Notes: a model not told the origin generated them from the letters alone. A stretch of 51,392 nt of DNA from Desulfomicrobium sp. (GCA_024709365.1 JANJWV010000168.1:1-51392), one strand, 5' to 3'; shown: positions 1 to 8,261, numbered from the stretch's first letter. Numbers and translations are program-made.

Positions 1-231
1 GGCGGTTCGGGGACAATTCGTGTCGGGAGGCAGAACTCGGAGCTGATGAACGGGGAAACACGGCAAAGTCTGCCACCGCCCGGCACGTTCGCGGGAAATT
101 CCGGCAGCCATAACCCCGGGCGTTCACACGACAAGATACCCGCGCGGGAGAGCACATCCGCGCTGGCCCGAAACCTGCAAAACCGGGGCAAAGCCCTCTT
201 AGGCGACAGGTTTTTGACACGGAGAACACGC

Positions 232-1128
232 ATGAGCCTTATCGACCCCATCCAGCTGATGACCATCCTCGGAACGGCCCCGCCGCGCCAGGGACGCTCC
301 GCCGCCGGCGCCGACAGATTCCAGTCCCACATGCGCAAGGCGATGGACGGCGGCAACGCGCAGGCCCTCGGTGCGCAGGTCGACGGTTCGGCCATGGACA
401 ATTCCCTCATGCAGAGCGCCCTGACGGGGCTGGCCTCCCTCATGCGTCAATCCCCCGCCACGACCGGCGGCAAGGGCTCCAAAGGCGACGCCCACGCCGG
501 CATCGGCGAACTCTCGGCCACCTTCGAGTCGGGTACGGAAGGAGTCAGCGCCATCGGCTACGACAAGAACGGCGGCACCTCCTACGGCACCTACCAGATC
601 GCCTCCAAGCCGGGCACCATGAAGGAGTTCATCGAATTCCTGAAGGACAGGGAGCCCGACTGGGCCGCCAAGCTCAAGGCCGCCGGGGCGGCCAACACGG
701 GCTCGACCAAGGGCCGCATGGCCGACGCCTGGCGCAGCATCGCCGAGAAGGACCCGGAAAAATTCGGCCGGCTGCAGCGGGAGTTCATCGAATCCACCCA
801 CTACGAACCGGCCAAGGACAAAATCCTGTCACGCACCGGCATGAACGTGGACGAACTGCCCGCAGCGGCGCGCGAAGCCCTGTGGAGCACGGCCGTCCAG
901 CACGGAGCGGCGGGGGCGGCCAGGATCTTCAGCCGCGCCATCAAATCCATCGACGGCGAACTGCCCGAAAACAGGTTCGCCCAGAAGCTCATCGACAAGG
1001 TCTACGAGAACCGCAAATCCCAGTTCGGCTCTTCCACCGCAGGCGTCCAGGCCAGCGTGCGCGGCCGCATGAACACGGAGAAGGAGATGGTCCTGGCCAT
1101 GCTCCAGGGCGAGGACGCCAGGGCCTAG
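232..1128 (+). CDS. putative peptidoglycan/glycan hydrolase with lysozyme-like domain
   Basis: The track ORF opens at 46, but I take the ATG at 232 because GGAG lies 9 bases before it and the 62 upstream residues look non-coding. The 298-residue product has a low-complexity Gly/Ala/Ser N-terminal third and then a compact domain beginning ELSATFESG. That domain contains a SYGTYQI segment and a later ALWSTAVQHG segment, which resemble lysozyme-fold domains of phage and secretion-associated wall hydrolases; the Glu of ELSATFESG would be the candidate catalytic residue. No signal peptide is obvious, so how it would reach the wall is unclear. It is a single gene, convergent with the J-domain gene and separated from it by a GTCCAT repeat hairpin. 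The family assignment rests on motif resemblance only. Confidence 0.6.
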   Translation: MSLIDPIQLMTILGTAPPRQGRSAAGADRFQSHMRKAMDGGNAQALGAQVDGSAMDNSLMQSALTGLASLMRQSPATTGGKGSKGDAHAGIGELSATFESGTEGVSAIGYDKNGGTSYGTYQIASKPGTMKEFIEFLKDREPDWAAKLKAAGAANTGSTKGRMADAWRSIAEKDPEKFGRLQREFIESTHYEPAKDKILSRTGMNVDELPAAAREALWSTAVQHGAAGAARIFSRAIKSIDGELPENRFAQKLIDKVYENRKSQFGSSTAGVQASVRGRMNTEKEMVLAMLQGEDARA

Positions 1129-1163
1129 ACGCAGACTGGGACTGTGGCTGAGGCTGAGGCTGT

Positions 1164-1271
1164 GATGGACGATATGGACTTCATGGACGGCATGGACAGG
1201 GCTGTGTCTGGTCCATAACGTCCATCTCGTCCATCTCGTCCATCTCGTCCATTTCGTCCATTTCGTCCATA
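1164..1271. repeat. GTCCAT 9-bp-phased repeat, hairpin form (copy 1)
   Basis: Four ATGGAC units start at 1165, 1174, 1183 and 1192. After a short loop, seven GTCCAT units start at 1211, 1220, 1229, 1238, 1247, 1256 and 1265. Every step within an arm is exactly 9 bp, so the left arm can pair with the right arm as a long imperfect hairpin. It lies between two convergent genes and could act as a bidirectional terminator, although neither arm is followed by a T run. Confidence 0.9.
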
Positions 1272-1284
1272 CCTGCCCTCTTCT

Positions 1285-2262
1285 TCACCCTTCGCTCTTG
1301 CCCCTGATCATCCGCTTGTACGTCTCCAGCAGCTCCACGAAGGCGTCGTGGTCCCCGCCCTTGTCCGGGTGCATGGACATGGCCTTCTTGCGGAACACCC
1401 GCGCGAACTCGCGTTTGGACATCCTCCCGATCTCAGCCATGGTCAGACCGAAGAGCTCCCGCACCCGCTCGGGCTCCACGGGTTTGGGCCGCGGCGGCAG
1501 GCGGCGGAAGTCGTTCATGAAGTCTTCGTAGATGCGCCGGAAACCGTCCGCGGCCGGAAAATCGAAGTCGAAATGCAGCAGCGCGTAGCGCCGCAGGTAG
1601 GCTTCGGGTCCCGTCGGCAGGCCCCGGCCGAAGGACGGGTCACCCAGGAGGGCGCAGAACTCGTTCAGGAAGGCCTCGTCCAGGCGCCCGGGGTCCAGGG
1701 CCTCGGGCATGCTGCGGGCCGTGAGGTCGGCGAAATGGCGCTGCAGGTTGAAGACGGCGTGGACGTAGCCCCTCGCCTCCCGCTGGGGCAGCTCGCGCTC
1801 CATGCGCAGGAAGAGCTGCTCCAGTTCGTCGCGGCCCTTGCCCACGAGGCCCCGGAACATCTTCGGGTTGACCTCGTCGATGCGGCTCAGGTTGACCTCT
1901 CCCGAGCGCAGGAAGGCCATGCGCCGGCGGTCGAAGGGGTGCAGGGCGCGGATCTCGTCCTCCTGAACGCGGGTCAGCACCGTGCGCCGCCAGACCTTGC
2001 CCCGGTCCGCGGACGATCTGTAGCCCTGGGGCGCGAAGGGGGCGAAGGCCCCGTCCAGGGCGTCCGGGTCCAGGTCCAGATGGGCCAGCACCTCCAGCAG
2101 CTCCTCAGCGTAGGACATGCCGAAACGCCCGAACCGGACCGCTTTGCTCGGGTCGGTCCCCAGGTCCGCCAGGACCTCGAAGCCGAGACCGTCCTCGCGG
2201 GGCACGGTCCGGCGCAGTTCGAAGCGCGGCCGTCCCCTCTCGCGCAGCATGGCGACGTACAT
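1285..2262 (-). CDS. J-domain (DnaJ-like) protein
   Basis: The last 60 or so residues form a J domain with the diagnostic HPD tripeptide (about residues 298-300) followed by KGGDHDAFVELLETY. This is the surface that stimulates DnaK ATPase. The first 260 residues match no family I know, and the Gly/Phe and zinc domains of true DnaJ are absent, so this is a specialised co-chaperone with the J domain at its C-terminus. I prefer the ATG at 2262 (MYVAMLRERG) to the track start at 2283. It starts two bases after the pyrC stop, and the purine-rich GGTAGGG at the end of pyrC can serve as ribosome binding site. This implies cotranscription and translational coupling with pyrC. Confidence 0.85.
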   Translation of the reverse strand: MYVAMLRERGRPRFELRRTVPREDGLGFEVLADLGTDPSKAVRFGRFGMSYAEELLEVLAHLDLDPDALDGAFAPFAPQGYRSSADRGKVWRRTVLTRVQEDEIRALHPFDRRRMAFLRSGEVNLSRIDEVNPKMFRGLVGKGRDELEQLFLRMERELPQREARGYVHAVFNLQRHFADLTARSMPEALDPGRLDEAFLNEFCALLGDPSFGRGLPTGPEAYLRRYALLHFDFDFPAADGFRRIYEDFMNDFRRLPPRPKPVEPERVRELFGLTMAEIGRMSKREFARVFRKKAMSMHPDKGGDHDAFVELLETYKRMIRGKSEG

Positions 2263-2264
2263 GC

Positions 2265-3260
2265 TTACCCTACCACCATCCACTTCAGGTTCTGCCCGGC
2301 CAGGTACGGGACGACAGGACCGAAGCGCTCCGGCACGGTCCAGGCCCTGCGCTCCAGCACGACCTCGCGCTCGGGCGGCGTAAACCCGTAGGCGGCGCAG
2401 GCGCGGTCCGAAACGAAGGCCTGCAGCCGGTCCAGGGCGCCCAGTTCCTCGAACAGCGCGGCCAGGGCCGGCAGGGCCACGGGCGCCGAAAAGATGCCGG
2501 CGGCGCAGCCCGGGGCTTCCTTGGCGCTAACGGGATGCGGGGCCGTGTCGCTGCCGAAGAAGGCCTTGGGGTGGTTCAGCGCCGCCTCGCGCAGGGCCGC
2601 GCGGTCCTCGGGCCGCTTGGCCACGGGCTTGCAAAAGAGGTGCGGCCGCATGAGCCCGCCGATGACGTCGTCCAGAGTGATGAGCAGGTGGTGCAACGTC
2701 ACGGTGGCGAAGACGTTGGCGCAGCGGTCCAGCAGGGCGACCCCGGCGGCCGTGGTCACGTGCTCCAGGACGATGCGCAGCTTCGGGAAGGCCCGCGCCC
2801 AGCGTTCGACCACGGGCAGGAACTCGGCCTCGCGGTCCATGACGAAGCCGCAGCCTTCGCCGTGGACCAGCAGGGGCAGCCCCAGGTCCTCCATGATCGC
2901 AAGGGTCGGCGCGGCGCGGTCCATGTCGGCCAGCCCGGCCTCGGAGTTGGTGGTCATGCCCGCCGGGTAGAGCTTGACGCCGATGACGTGCGGCCTGGCC
3001 TCCTCCAGTTCGGCGCGGGAATATTCCCGGAAGAAGAGGGTCATGAGGGGCGTGAAGGGCTGGCCCGCCGCATCCGGGATGGCCTGCAGGATGGCCTGCC
3101 GGTACTCACGAAGCTGCGCCGTGGTCGTCACGGGCGGCGTCAGGTTGGGCATGACCACGGCCGCGGCGAAGGAGCGGGCCGTATGCGGCGCGACCAGGGA
3201 GAGCATGTCGCCCTGGCGCAGGTGGACGTGCATGTCGAGGGGGGAGTGCAGGGTCAGCAT
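2265..3260 (-). CDS. pyrC: dihydroorotase (PyrC)
   Basis: Dihydroorotase catalyses the reversible cyclisation of N-carbamoyl-L-aspartate to dihydroorotate in de novo pyrimidine synthesis, in the cytoplasm. The 331-residue length and the opening SPLDMHVHLRQGD, with its HxH metal-binding pair and substrate-binding Arg, match the class II (E. coli PyrC-like) enzymes. KLYPAG contains the Lys expected to be carboxylated to bridge the two zinc ions. LEHVTT and SDTAPHP carry further metal and substrate ligands. The start has a strong GGAGGT site 6 bases upstream. It sits first in a short minus-strand run with the J-domain gene, two bases apart. Confidence 0.95.
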   Translation of the reverse strand: MLTLHSPLDMHVHLRQGDMLSLVAPHTARSFAAAVVMPNLTPPVTTTAQLREYRQAILQAIPDAAGQPFTPLMTLFFREYSRAELEEARPHVIGVKLYPAGMTTNSEAGLADMDRAAPTLAIMEDLGLPLLVHGEGCGFVMDREAEFLPVVERWARAFPKLRIVLEHVTTAAGVALLDRCANVFATVTLHHLLITLDDVIGGLMRPHLFCKPVAKRPEDRAALREAALNHPKAFFGSDTAPHPVSAKEAPGCAAGIFSAPVALPALAALFEELGALDRLQAFVSDRACAAYGFTPPEREVVLERRAWTVPERFGPVVPYLAGQNLKWMVVG

Positions 3261-3284
3261 GGGACCTCCATGGGGTCTGCTATA

Positions 3285-3719
3285 TCAGGAAAGCAGATAG
3301 GCAAGGGCCGCGTAGCGGGCGAACTTGCCGACCAGCACGGGCGGGAAGAAGCGGATCATGGGCAGGCTGAAGAGGCCGGCCACGGCGCACAGGGGGTCGC
3401 CGATGACCGGGGCCCAGGCCAGCAGCAGGCTCCAGGGCCCGAAGCGGGCGAAGATGCGCCGCGCGCGCTCGCGGTTGACCTCGGACAGGCCCAGGAAGCG
3501 CCGCAGAAAGGCCTCGCTCCCCCACCGCCCCACGGCCCAGGTGGTGGCCGCGCCCAGGGTGTTGCCCAGGGTGGCGGCGGCGACGCAGGCCACAGGGTCG
3601 GACCCGGCCAGGATCATGGCCGCGAACCCCGGCTCCGAGGGCACCGGGAAGACCGAGGCCGCCAGGAAGGCCAGGACGAAGAGCCCGTAGAGGCCGTAGT
3701 CGAGCAGCAGCTGTTCCAT
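3285..3719 (-). CDS. YqaA-like small DedA/VTT-family membrane protein
   Basis: The 144-residue protein is mostly hydrophobic. It has an N-terminal segment YGLFVLAFLAASVFPVPSEP and the Gly-rich NTLGAATTWAVGRWG stretch typical of YqaA proteins, a short branch of the DedA/SNARE-associated (VTT) family of inner-membrane proteins. Larger family members are implicated in membrane homeostasis and phospholipid scrambling; the role of the short YqaA group is not established. The start codon follows the tRNA-dihydrouridine synthase stop (TGACATG), so the two are probably translationally coupled. No independent ribosome binding site is visible. Confidence 0.8.
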   Translation of the reverse strand: MEQLLLDYGLYGLFVLAFLAASVFPVPSEPGFAAMILAGSDPVACVAAATLGNTLGAATTWAVGRWGSEAFLRRFLGLSEVNRERARRIFARFGPWSLLLAWAPVIGDPLCAVAGLFSLPMIRFFPPVLVGKFARYAALAYLLS

Positions 3720-3720
3720 G

Positions 3721-4743
3721 TCAGGCCGTGAAGAGAAAGGCGTTGGGGGTGGATGCCACCTGCGGCCGCGGCCCCAGCACGCGCACGGCGTTGTCGGCCA
3801 TGTCCTCGCGGGTCTCGCCGCGCACCAGCGCGGGCCACAGGCTGTGGCCGAAGACGAAGTTGGCGGCCAGGTACGGGGCGAACTTCTTGTACATCTTTAT
3901 GGCCCGGGTCGGCTCGTAGTGCCGCCACATGGCCTCGATGACGGCCAGGGCCGTGCGCAGGAAGACGTCCTCGTCGGGCTCGAAGGTACCCGCCAGTTCG
4001 GCGAAAATCCAGGGCCTGGCGATGGCCATGCGCCCGATGGACACCCCGGCGCAGCCCGTTTCATCCAGCATGCGCGCGCAGTCCGCGGCACAGAAGACGT
4101 TGCCGTTGCCGAAGACCGGAATGGACACGGCCCCTGCCACGGCCCGGATGTGCTCCCAGCGGGGCGGCCGGGAACGGCGGTCCGGGGCCACGCGGGGGTG
4201 GAAGGTCAGCAGGTCGGCCCCTGCATCCTCGAAGCGCCGGGCCAGGTCCACGGCCAGGTCCGGCGAGTTCTCCCAGCCGCTGCGGAACTTGACCATGACC
4301 GGGCAGCGCACGGCCTCCCGCACGGCCCGCACGATGGCCACGGCGCGCTGCGGGTCCTTCAGCAGAGCCGCGCCGTACCCCTTCTTGCAGATGGCCGCCA
4401 CGGAGCAGCCCATGTTGATGTCCACGCCCAGGAGCCCCTCGGCCTCAATGCGCCGCGCGGCCGCGGCCATCTCCCCGGGCTCGCCGCCGAAAATCTGGCA
4501 GACGAGGCTCCCCGCCTCCTCGTCCCGCCAGCGGAAGACCGGCGACAACCGACGGCTCTCCTGCGGCACGGCCCGGGCGTTGCACATCTCCGTGACCATG
4601 AACCCGTACCCCCCGAACCCGGCGATGACCTCCCGCATGGCCACATGCCCCAGCCCCGCCATGGGCGCGAGAGCCAGCCGCGAGGGAACGACGGCGGACC
4701 CGACCTTGAGGGGCAAGGAAATCATGGGATGTGCTGATGGCAT
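3721..4743 (-). CDS. tRNA-dihydrouridine synthase
   Basis: This is an FMN enzyme that reduces uridines in the tRNA D-loop. The TIM-barrel hallmarks are visible: ALAPMAGLGHVAMRE for flavin binding near the N-terminus, DINMGCSV with the active-site Cys, CKKGYGAALLKDP, VMVKFRSGW, a TFHPR segment and FGNGNVF, ending in IGRMAIARPWIF. Family members usually have MGCP; here Ser replaces Pro. Three starts are possible (4803, 4743, 4725), none with a convincing ribosome binding site. I give 4743, but MISLPLKVG at 4725 fits the family N-terminus equally well. Which Dus subgroup it belongs to cannot be settled by eye. Confidence 0.88.
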   Translation of the reverse strand: MPSAHPMISLPLKVGSAVVPSRLALAPMAGLGHVAMREVIAGFGGYGFMVTEMCNARAVPQESRRLSPVFRWRDEEAGSLVCQIFGGEPGEMAAAARRIEAEGLLGVDINMGCSVAAICKKGYGAALLKDPQRAVAIVRAVREAVRCPVMVKFRSGWENSPDLAVDLARRFEDAGADLLTFHPRVAPDRRSRPPRWEHIRAVAGAVSIPVFGNGNVFCAADCARMLDETGCAGVSIGRMAIARPWIFAELAGTFEPDEDVFLRTALAVIEAMWRHYEPTRAIKMYKKFAPYLAANFVFGHSLWPALVRGETREDMADNAVRVLGPRPQVASTPNAFLFTA

Positions 4744-4830
4744 ATATGCTGTTTCACTCAGAAGAAGTACGCCCTGTCGGCTGTTTTCAGGCCTTAAAAT
4801 CATTCTTCACGCATCCTGCCCCGGACTGAG

Positions 4831-5005
4831 CGGTCCGTGCGGGCTTGAGGGCCGGCCCGTCGGCTGTCCGACCGAACCAGGCATCGTTTGTTCAGCCATC
4901 GCCACCCGCAAAGCGCGCCCAACCCCGGTCCAAGGAGCGATGGCTGAACTCTACGAGGCCGGCGAGGAAGTTCCGGCGGGCCGGCCCTCAAGCCCGCACG
5001 GACCG
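4831..5005. repeat. nested long inverted repeat with perfect 29-bp arms
   Basis: Bases 4831-4859 (beginning CGGTCCGTGCGGGCTTGAGG) are the exact reverse complement of 4977-5005. Nested inside, 4890-4902 (GTTCAGCCATCGC) is the exact reverse complement of 4937-4949. The sequence between the inner and outer arms is only weakly complementary. The whole 175-bp unit can fold into one long interrupted hairpin. The architecture resembles a paired REP/BIME or a small non-autonomous element; no flanking target duplication was recognised. Confidence 0.9.
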
Positions 5006-5046
5006 CGGCGCGCAGCCACACCCCCTCCCCCATTCCCCTACATACC

Positions 5047-5077
5047 AAAAAAGGCGCCCCCCACCAGAAGAGCGCCT
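5047..5077 (-). terminator. rho-independent terminator of the small membrane protein gene
   Basis: Read on the minus strand, AGGCGC and GCGCCT form a stem around a 14-base loop, followed directly by TTTTTT. It lies 25 bases after the stop of the gene ending at 5102. Confidence 0.8.
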
Positions 5078-5101
5078 CGACAAAATTCTTACCGCACCCC
5101 G

Positions 5102-5527
5102 TCAGTTCAGCATGAACTCGCGGATGACCAGCCATCCCGTGGCGACCTGGGCCAGGGCCAGGAGCAGGGCCAGGGCGTTGAACACGCCGTGCACGAGCGG
5201 CATGTAGCGGCGCTTCTTCTTGTCGCGGTCCATGATGACACCCGTGATGTAGCCGCCGGCGATGCAGGGCATCATCATCTGGCCGATGATGTAGTGGTTG
5301 CCGGTCACGCCGTTGCTCCCCCACTCGCGGGTCACGGCGTACTGGCCCAGGACCAGCCCCGCCATCCAGATGATATGGGTGATCTTGCCGAGTTTGACGT
5401 GGTCCGCCCACATGAACTTGCCCCGCTTCCCGAAATGGTTGACCTGGAAGCGGACCCACCCGAGGGACAGGACGTAGACGGCCAGGCCGGTGGCGGCGAA
5501 CTGCAGCAGGGGATGAATCCAGAGCAT
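5102..5527 (-). CDS. four-helix membrane protein, DUF4079/cytochrome b561-like
   Basis: The track ORF begins at 5632, but the ATG at 5527 (MLWIHPLLQF) has a perfect AAGGAG site and leaves a clean 141-residue membrane protein. Four hydrophobic segments are visible. His residues recur near the membrane edges (WIHP, WADH, THII, GNHY, LVHG), a pattern like DUF4079 and cytochrome b561-type proteins that bind two b haems. A role in membrane electron transfer is an inference from that pattern. It appears to be a single-gene unit with its own terminator, and it lies next to the long palindrome. Confidence 0.65.
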   Translation of the reverse strand: MLWIHPLLQFAATGLAVYVLSLGWVRFQVNHFGKRGKFMWADHVKLGKITHIIWMAGLVLGQYAVTREWGSNGVTGNHYIIGQMMMPCIAGGYITGVIMDRDKKKRRYMPLVHGVFNALALLLALAQVATGWLVIREFMLN

Positions 5528-5667
5528 GATGAACTCCTTGAGGTGTGATGCGCCAGAGGAAAGCGGAATCGCCAGTGCATAGATGAGGGAAACGCGATTG
5601 ACAAGACCGGACGCGATCGTCGGCCAGCACACCCGGCGGGCCGGTTGGCCGACCGTACCGGGAAAGC

Positions 5668-6444
5668 TTAAGCATCCGGCATGAAGACCTGACGGAAATC
5701 CTCGACCACGGCAGCCAGGTCATGGGGCAGGAAACGCAGCGCCGTCCGCCGCACCGCCGTCGGCACTCCGCCATAGAAGGCCTCGGCCACGGCGCCGGCC
5801 ATGCAGGCCAGGGTGTCGCTGTCGCCGCCGAGGGACACGGCGTTGCGCACGGCATCCTCCCAGGAGTCCGAGTCCAGGAAGCAGACGATGGCCTGGGGGA
5901 CGCTGCCCTGGCAGGAGACGTCGAAGGCGTAGTCGGCCCTGATCTCCTCCACGGACGCATCGAGATCGTAGCCGGACAGGTCGGCGACGCGCTCGCGGAT
6001 ACCCTCCCTGGAGCTCCCGGTGCGGGCCAGAAACACGGCCAGGGCCACGGCCTGCGCGCCCTTGATCCCTTCGGGGTGGTCGTGGGTGACCTCGGCCGAG
6101 AGGCGGGCGTGTTCGAGCACATCGTCCTCGCTGTCGAAGGCCCAGCCCACGGGGCTGACGCGCATGGCCGAACCGTTGCCCCAGCTCCCGTAGGGCGCCC
6201 GCTCCCGCGCGTGCAGCCACTCCAGAAATGCGCCTCCGTAACCTGCGCGGGGATACCTGAGGCCGAAATCATGCAGGGCATCGTCGTACCCGCGCCCGGA
6301 GAGGATGGCGTCGGCCACGGCCACGGTCAGCACGGTGTCGTCCGTGAAGCGGCAACCCGAGGCGAAGAAGGGGAAATCCTTGGTCTTGACGGGCCTGTGC
6401 TCGTACAGAGAACCGATGATGTCTCCGGCGATGGCACCCAGCAT
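5668..6444 (-). CDS. ADP-ribosylglycohydrolase family protein
   Basis: The 258-residue product starts MLGAIAGDIIGSLYEH and has FTDDTVLT, the DDT-type Asp cluster that binds a metal near the N-terminus. Later come YGSWGNGSAMRVSP, EVTHDHPEGIKGAQ and LGGDSDTLA, the second metal-binding Asp set. Together these define the DraG/ARH fold, whose members remove ADP-ribose from proteins or nucleic acids. The substrate here is unknown. The ORF caller's start at 6516 adds a spurious MMDGMDEMDHMD leader that is only the translated GTCCAT repeat; the ATG at 6444 has an AAGGAG site. It follows the Mut7-C gene on the same strand, with the repeat filling the gap between them. Confidence 0.88.
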   Translation of the reverse strand: MLGAIAGDIIGSLYEHRPVKTKDFPFFASGCRFTDDTVLTVAVADAILSGRGYDDALHDFGLRYPRAGYGGAFLEWLHARERAPYGSWGNGSAMRVSPVGWAFDSEDDVLEHARLSAEVTHDHPEGIKGAQAVALAVFLARTGSSREGIRERVADLSGYDLDASVEEIRADYAFDVSCQGSVPQAIVCFLDSDSWEDAVRNAVSLGGDSDTLACMAGAVAEAFYGGVPTAVRRTALRFLPHDLAAVVEDFRQVFMPDA

Positions 6445-6471
6445 GGGGAACTCCTTGGTAGAAACTCGGCC

Positions 6472-6513
6472 GTCCATGAAGTCCATATGGTCCATTTCGT
6501 CCATCCCGTCCAT
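6472..6513. repeat. GTCCAT 9-bp-phased repeat, single arm (copy 2)
   Basis: Five GTCCAT units start at 6472, 6481, 6490, 6499 and 6508, each exactly 9 bp apart, with no complementary arm. On the minus strand the array begins at the TGA stop of the Mut7-C gene and runs toward the ribosome binding site of the ADP-ribosylglycohydrolase gene. It shares the words TATGGACTTCATGGACGGC and GATGGACGGGATGGACG, wholly or in part, with other copies in the window. Confidence 0.9.
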
Positions 6514-7271
6514 CACCCCAGCTTACGGCAGACCCGCGCCACCCTCTCGTGCATCCTCTCGTGGTGCGAACCGGCCCAGTAGACCCGGTCGCAGCGCGGA
6601 CAGCGCCGGAAATCGGTGAAATGCAGCTTCGTCAGCGGCAGCAGGCGGTCGATGATCTCGGCCTTGGGTACGGCCAGGAGGGGGTCGTTGCAGCGCAGGC
6701 AGCGGGTGAAGGTCGCAAAGGGCGGCCTCAGGCCGAAGAAACGCAGGACTTCGAGGAGCTGGGCATCGGGGTCCAGCGACCGGATCAGGCGGCCGTAGTC
6801 CACGATGCCGCGCTTGAGAAGGAGTCGGTCGCGGCTGAGGAGGATGCGCCGCTGTCCCGCGGCCAGCTCCGCCAGGGCCGCGTCCCCCAGGGACGGGTCG
6901 TGGGCCGTGTCGAAGCCCAGGGCGCGCAGGAGCCCGGCCAGCCGGCCGACGTTGGCATCCACGAGGAAGGCGATGCGAGTCAGGGGCTCGGGGCGCAGCG
7001 GCGAAGGCCGCAGCACGTCGAATGGCGCGGGCACGGGCCTGACGTCGATCCTGCGGCCCGGCTCCAGCAGATGGTCGAAGCCCACGGCCAGCCCGTCGAC
7101 CTCGATGGCCCCCACTTCCGTGTGCGGCACCCCCAGGGCCTCGATGGCGTCCTTGACGGACGCACGCCGCGTGACAGGATACGTCACGCGGCCATCGGCC
7201 CCGGCCTTGCCCCGTCCCAACAGGTCGCGCAAGTCCCCGTGAAAGACGAATGTGGCCGGCAACTCGCCCAT
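6513..7271 (-). CDS. Mut7-C RNase-domain protein with N-terminal ubiquitin-like domain
   Basis: Residues 1 to about 80 look like the beta-grasp, ubiquitin-like domain often fused to Mut7-C (VTYPVTRRASVKDAIEALGVPHTEVG). Residues 90-250 are a Mut7-C domain with FLVDANVGRLAGLLRALGFD, a PIN-like acidic opening, then ILLSRDRLLL. It ends in a zinc ribbon made of CLRCN and CPRCDRVYW. Family members are predicted RNases; the cellular target is unknown. The ATG at 7271 is chosen over 7325 because GGGAGGG lies just upstream. It is transcribed toward the ADP-ribosylglycohydrolase gene and divergently from the WcbI-like gene. Confidence 0.88.
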   Translation of the reverse strand: MGELPATFVFHGDLRDLLGRGKAGADGRVTYPVTRRASVKDAIEALGVPHTEVGAIEVDGLAVGFDHLLEPGRRIDVRPVPAPFDVLRPSPLRPEPLTRIAFLVDANVGRLAGLLRALGFDTAHDPSLGDAALAELAAGQRRILLSRDRLLLKRGIVDYGRLIRSLDPDAQLLEVLRFFGLRPPFATFTRCLRCNDPLLAVPKAEIIDRLLPLTKLHFTDFRRCPRCDRVYWAGSHHERMHERVARVCRKLG

Positions 7272-7430
7272 GGTCCCTCCCCGGCTGTTTTCTCCGGGAG
7301 TACGCCCTTCGGGCCCCGCCAACAACTCTTCCGTTGCACTTCACCGAAGGCCTGAAGTTGCCCCCGAAACGCTTCCGTGCTACGCACGACAATCCTGTTT
7401 CACTGATATTTCAACCCGTTCCCGGACCAG

Positions 7431-8261
7431 ATGGGCAAACTTACCTGCATCCTCCACGCCAACTGCCAAGGCGAACCGCTGCTGGCGCGGCTCATGACGT
7501 CGCGGGAATTCGCGGACCGCTTCGAGTGCGTCCAATACACCAATTACACCCGCGAGCCCGTGCCGGACGACATGCTGGCCCGCTGCGGCCTCTTCCTGTA
7601 CCAGCACCTGGGGCCCGAGTGGGGCGGACTGGCCTCGGAGCGCCTGGTGTCCCGGCTGCCCGCATCGGCGCGCAGCCTGTGCATCCCCAACATGTTTTTC
7701 AAAGGCTACTGGCCCGGCTGGAGCGGGCAAGGCGGCTTCAACTTCCGCTGCACCCTCCTGGACGAACTCATCGAACAGGGCCTGCCGCCCGAGGAGACGA
7801 TGCTCCTCTACCTGCGCGCCGACCTGCCCGCGAAGTTCGACCTGCGCGCGGTCATCGCGCAATCCCTCGCCCAGGAGCGCGGCAAGCAGGCCCTGACCCC
7901 GGTCCCGTACGTCGACGTGCTCGAAGCCGAGTTCGCCCGGTCCAGAATCTTCAACACCGTCAACCACCCCGGCAGGCTCCTCATGGACCACGCGGCCAGA
8001 GGGGTCCTGGGGCAGCTCGGCCTGGAGTCCCCGGACGAGGACGCCCTGGCGGCCCTGGGCGAACCCTTCCCGGAGTTCGAGCAGCCCGTGCACCCGAGCG
8101 TCGCCGCCTTCTTCGGCTGGAATTCGGCCCCCGGCGCGTTGTGGCATGTCTTCGGGCGGGACATCACCTTCGCGCGCTACGTCGCCCACTACGTCGTGGC
8201 CCGGCGGGAGGGCGTGACGGACTTCATCGGCTTCCTGCAGGGCTACCACGACGCGCCGTAA
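7431..8261 (+). CDS. WcbI-like polysaccharide biosynthesis putative acetyltransferase
   Basis: The N-terminus MGKLTCILHANCQGEPLLARLM carries the NCQG signature of the WcbI family, named from a Burkholderia capsule enzyme with an acetyltransferase-like fold. CIPNMFFKGYWPG and a late FGRDITFARYVA segment are also consistent. The 276-residue length is normal for the family. There is no signal peptide or transmembrane segment, so it should be cytosolic. No capsule or glycosyltransferase genes are nearby, so its substrate cannot be inferred from context. The site upstream of the ATG (CCCGGACCAG) is weak. Confidence 0.72.
   Translation: MGKLTCILHANCQGEPLLARLMTSREFADRFECVQYTNYTREPVPDDMLARCGLFLYQHLGPEWGGLASERLVSRLPASARSLCIPNMFFKGYWPGWSGQGGFNFRCTLLDELIEQGLPPEETMLLYLRADLPAKFDLRAVIAQSLAQERGKQALTPVPYVDVLEAEFARSRIFNTVNHPGRLLMDHAARGVLGQLGLESPDEDALAALGEPFPEFEQPVHPSVAAFFGWNSAPGALWHVFGRDITFARYVAHYVVARREGVTDFIGFLQGYHDAP

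Larger units (their letters stand above)
4744..5101. other. intergenic region with long palindrome and terminator
   Basis: This 358-base stretch separates the dihydrouridine synthase gene from the small membrane protein gene. I see no credible gene in it. It holds the nested inverted repeat at 4831-5005 and the terminator at 5047-5077. The dus promoter should lie in the more AT-rich 4744-4810 part, but no clear -35/-10 pair stands out. Confidence 0.7.

Noticed and set aside
1164-1271. The phased GTCCAT arrays as a CRISPR array
   Set aside because: The unit is only 9 bp, the spacers are 3 bases, arms are inverted relative to each other, and no cas genes are present.
1348-3731. Long plus-strand ORFs opposite the J-domain, pyrC and YqaA-like genes
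   Set aside because: They are GC-driven antisense shadows of conserved genes, with low-complexity Gly/His/Gln/Arg composition.
3929-6281. Long ORFs 3929-5548 (+, 539 aa) and 4800-6281 (-, 493 aa)
   Set aside because: They cross real genes in other frames and translate the long palindrome on both strands (both contain RRAGPQARTDR). They have no family features.
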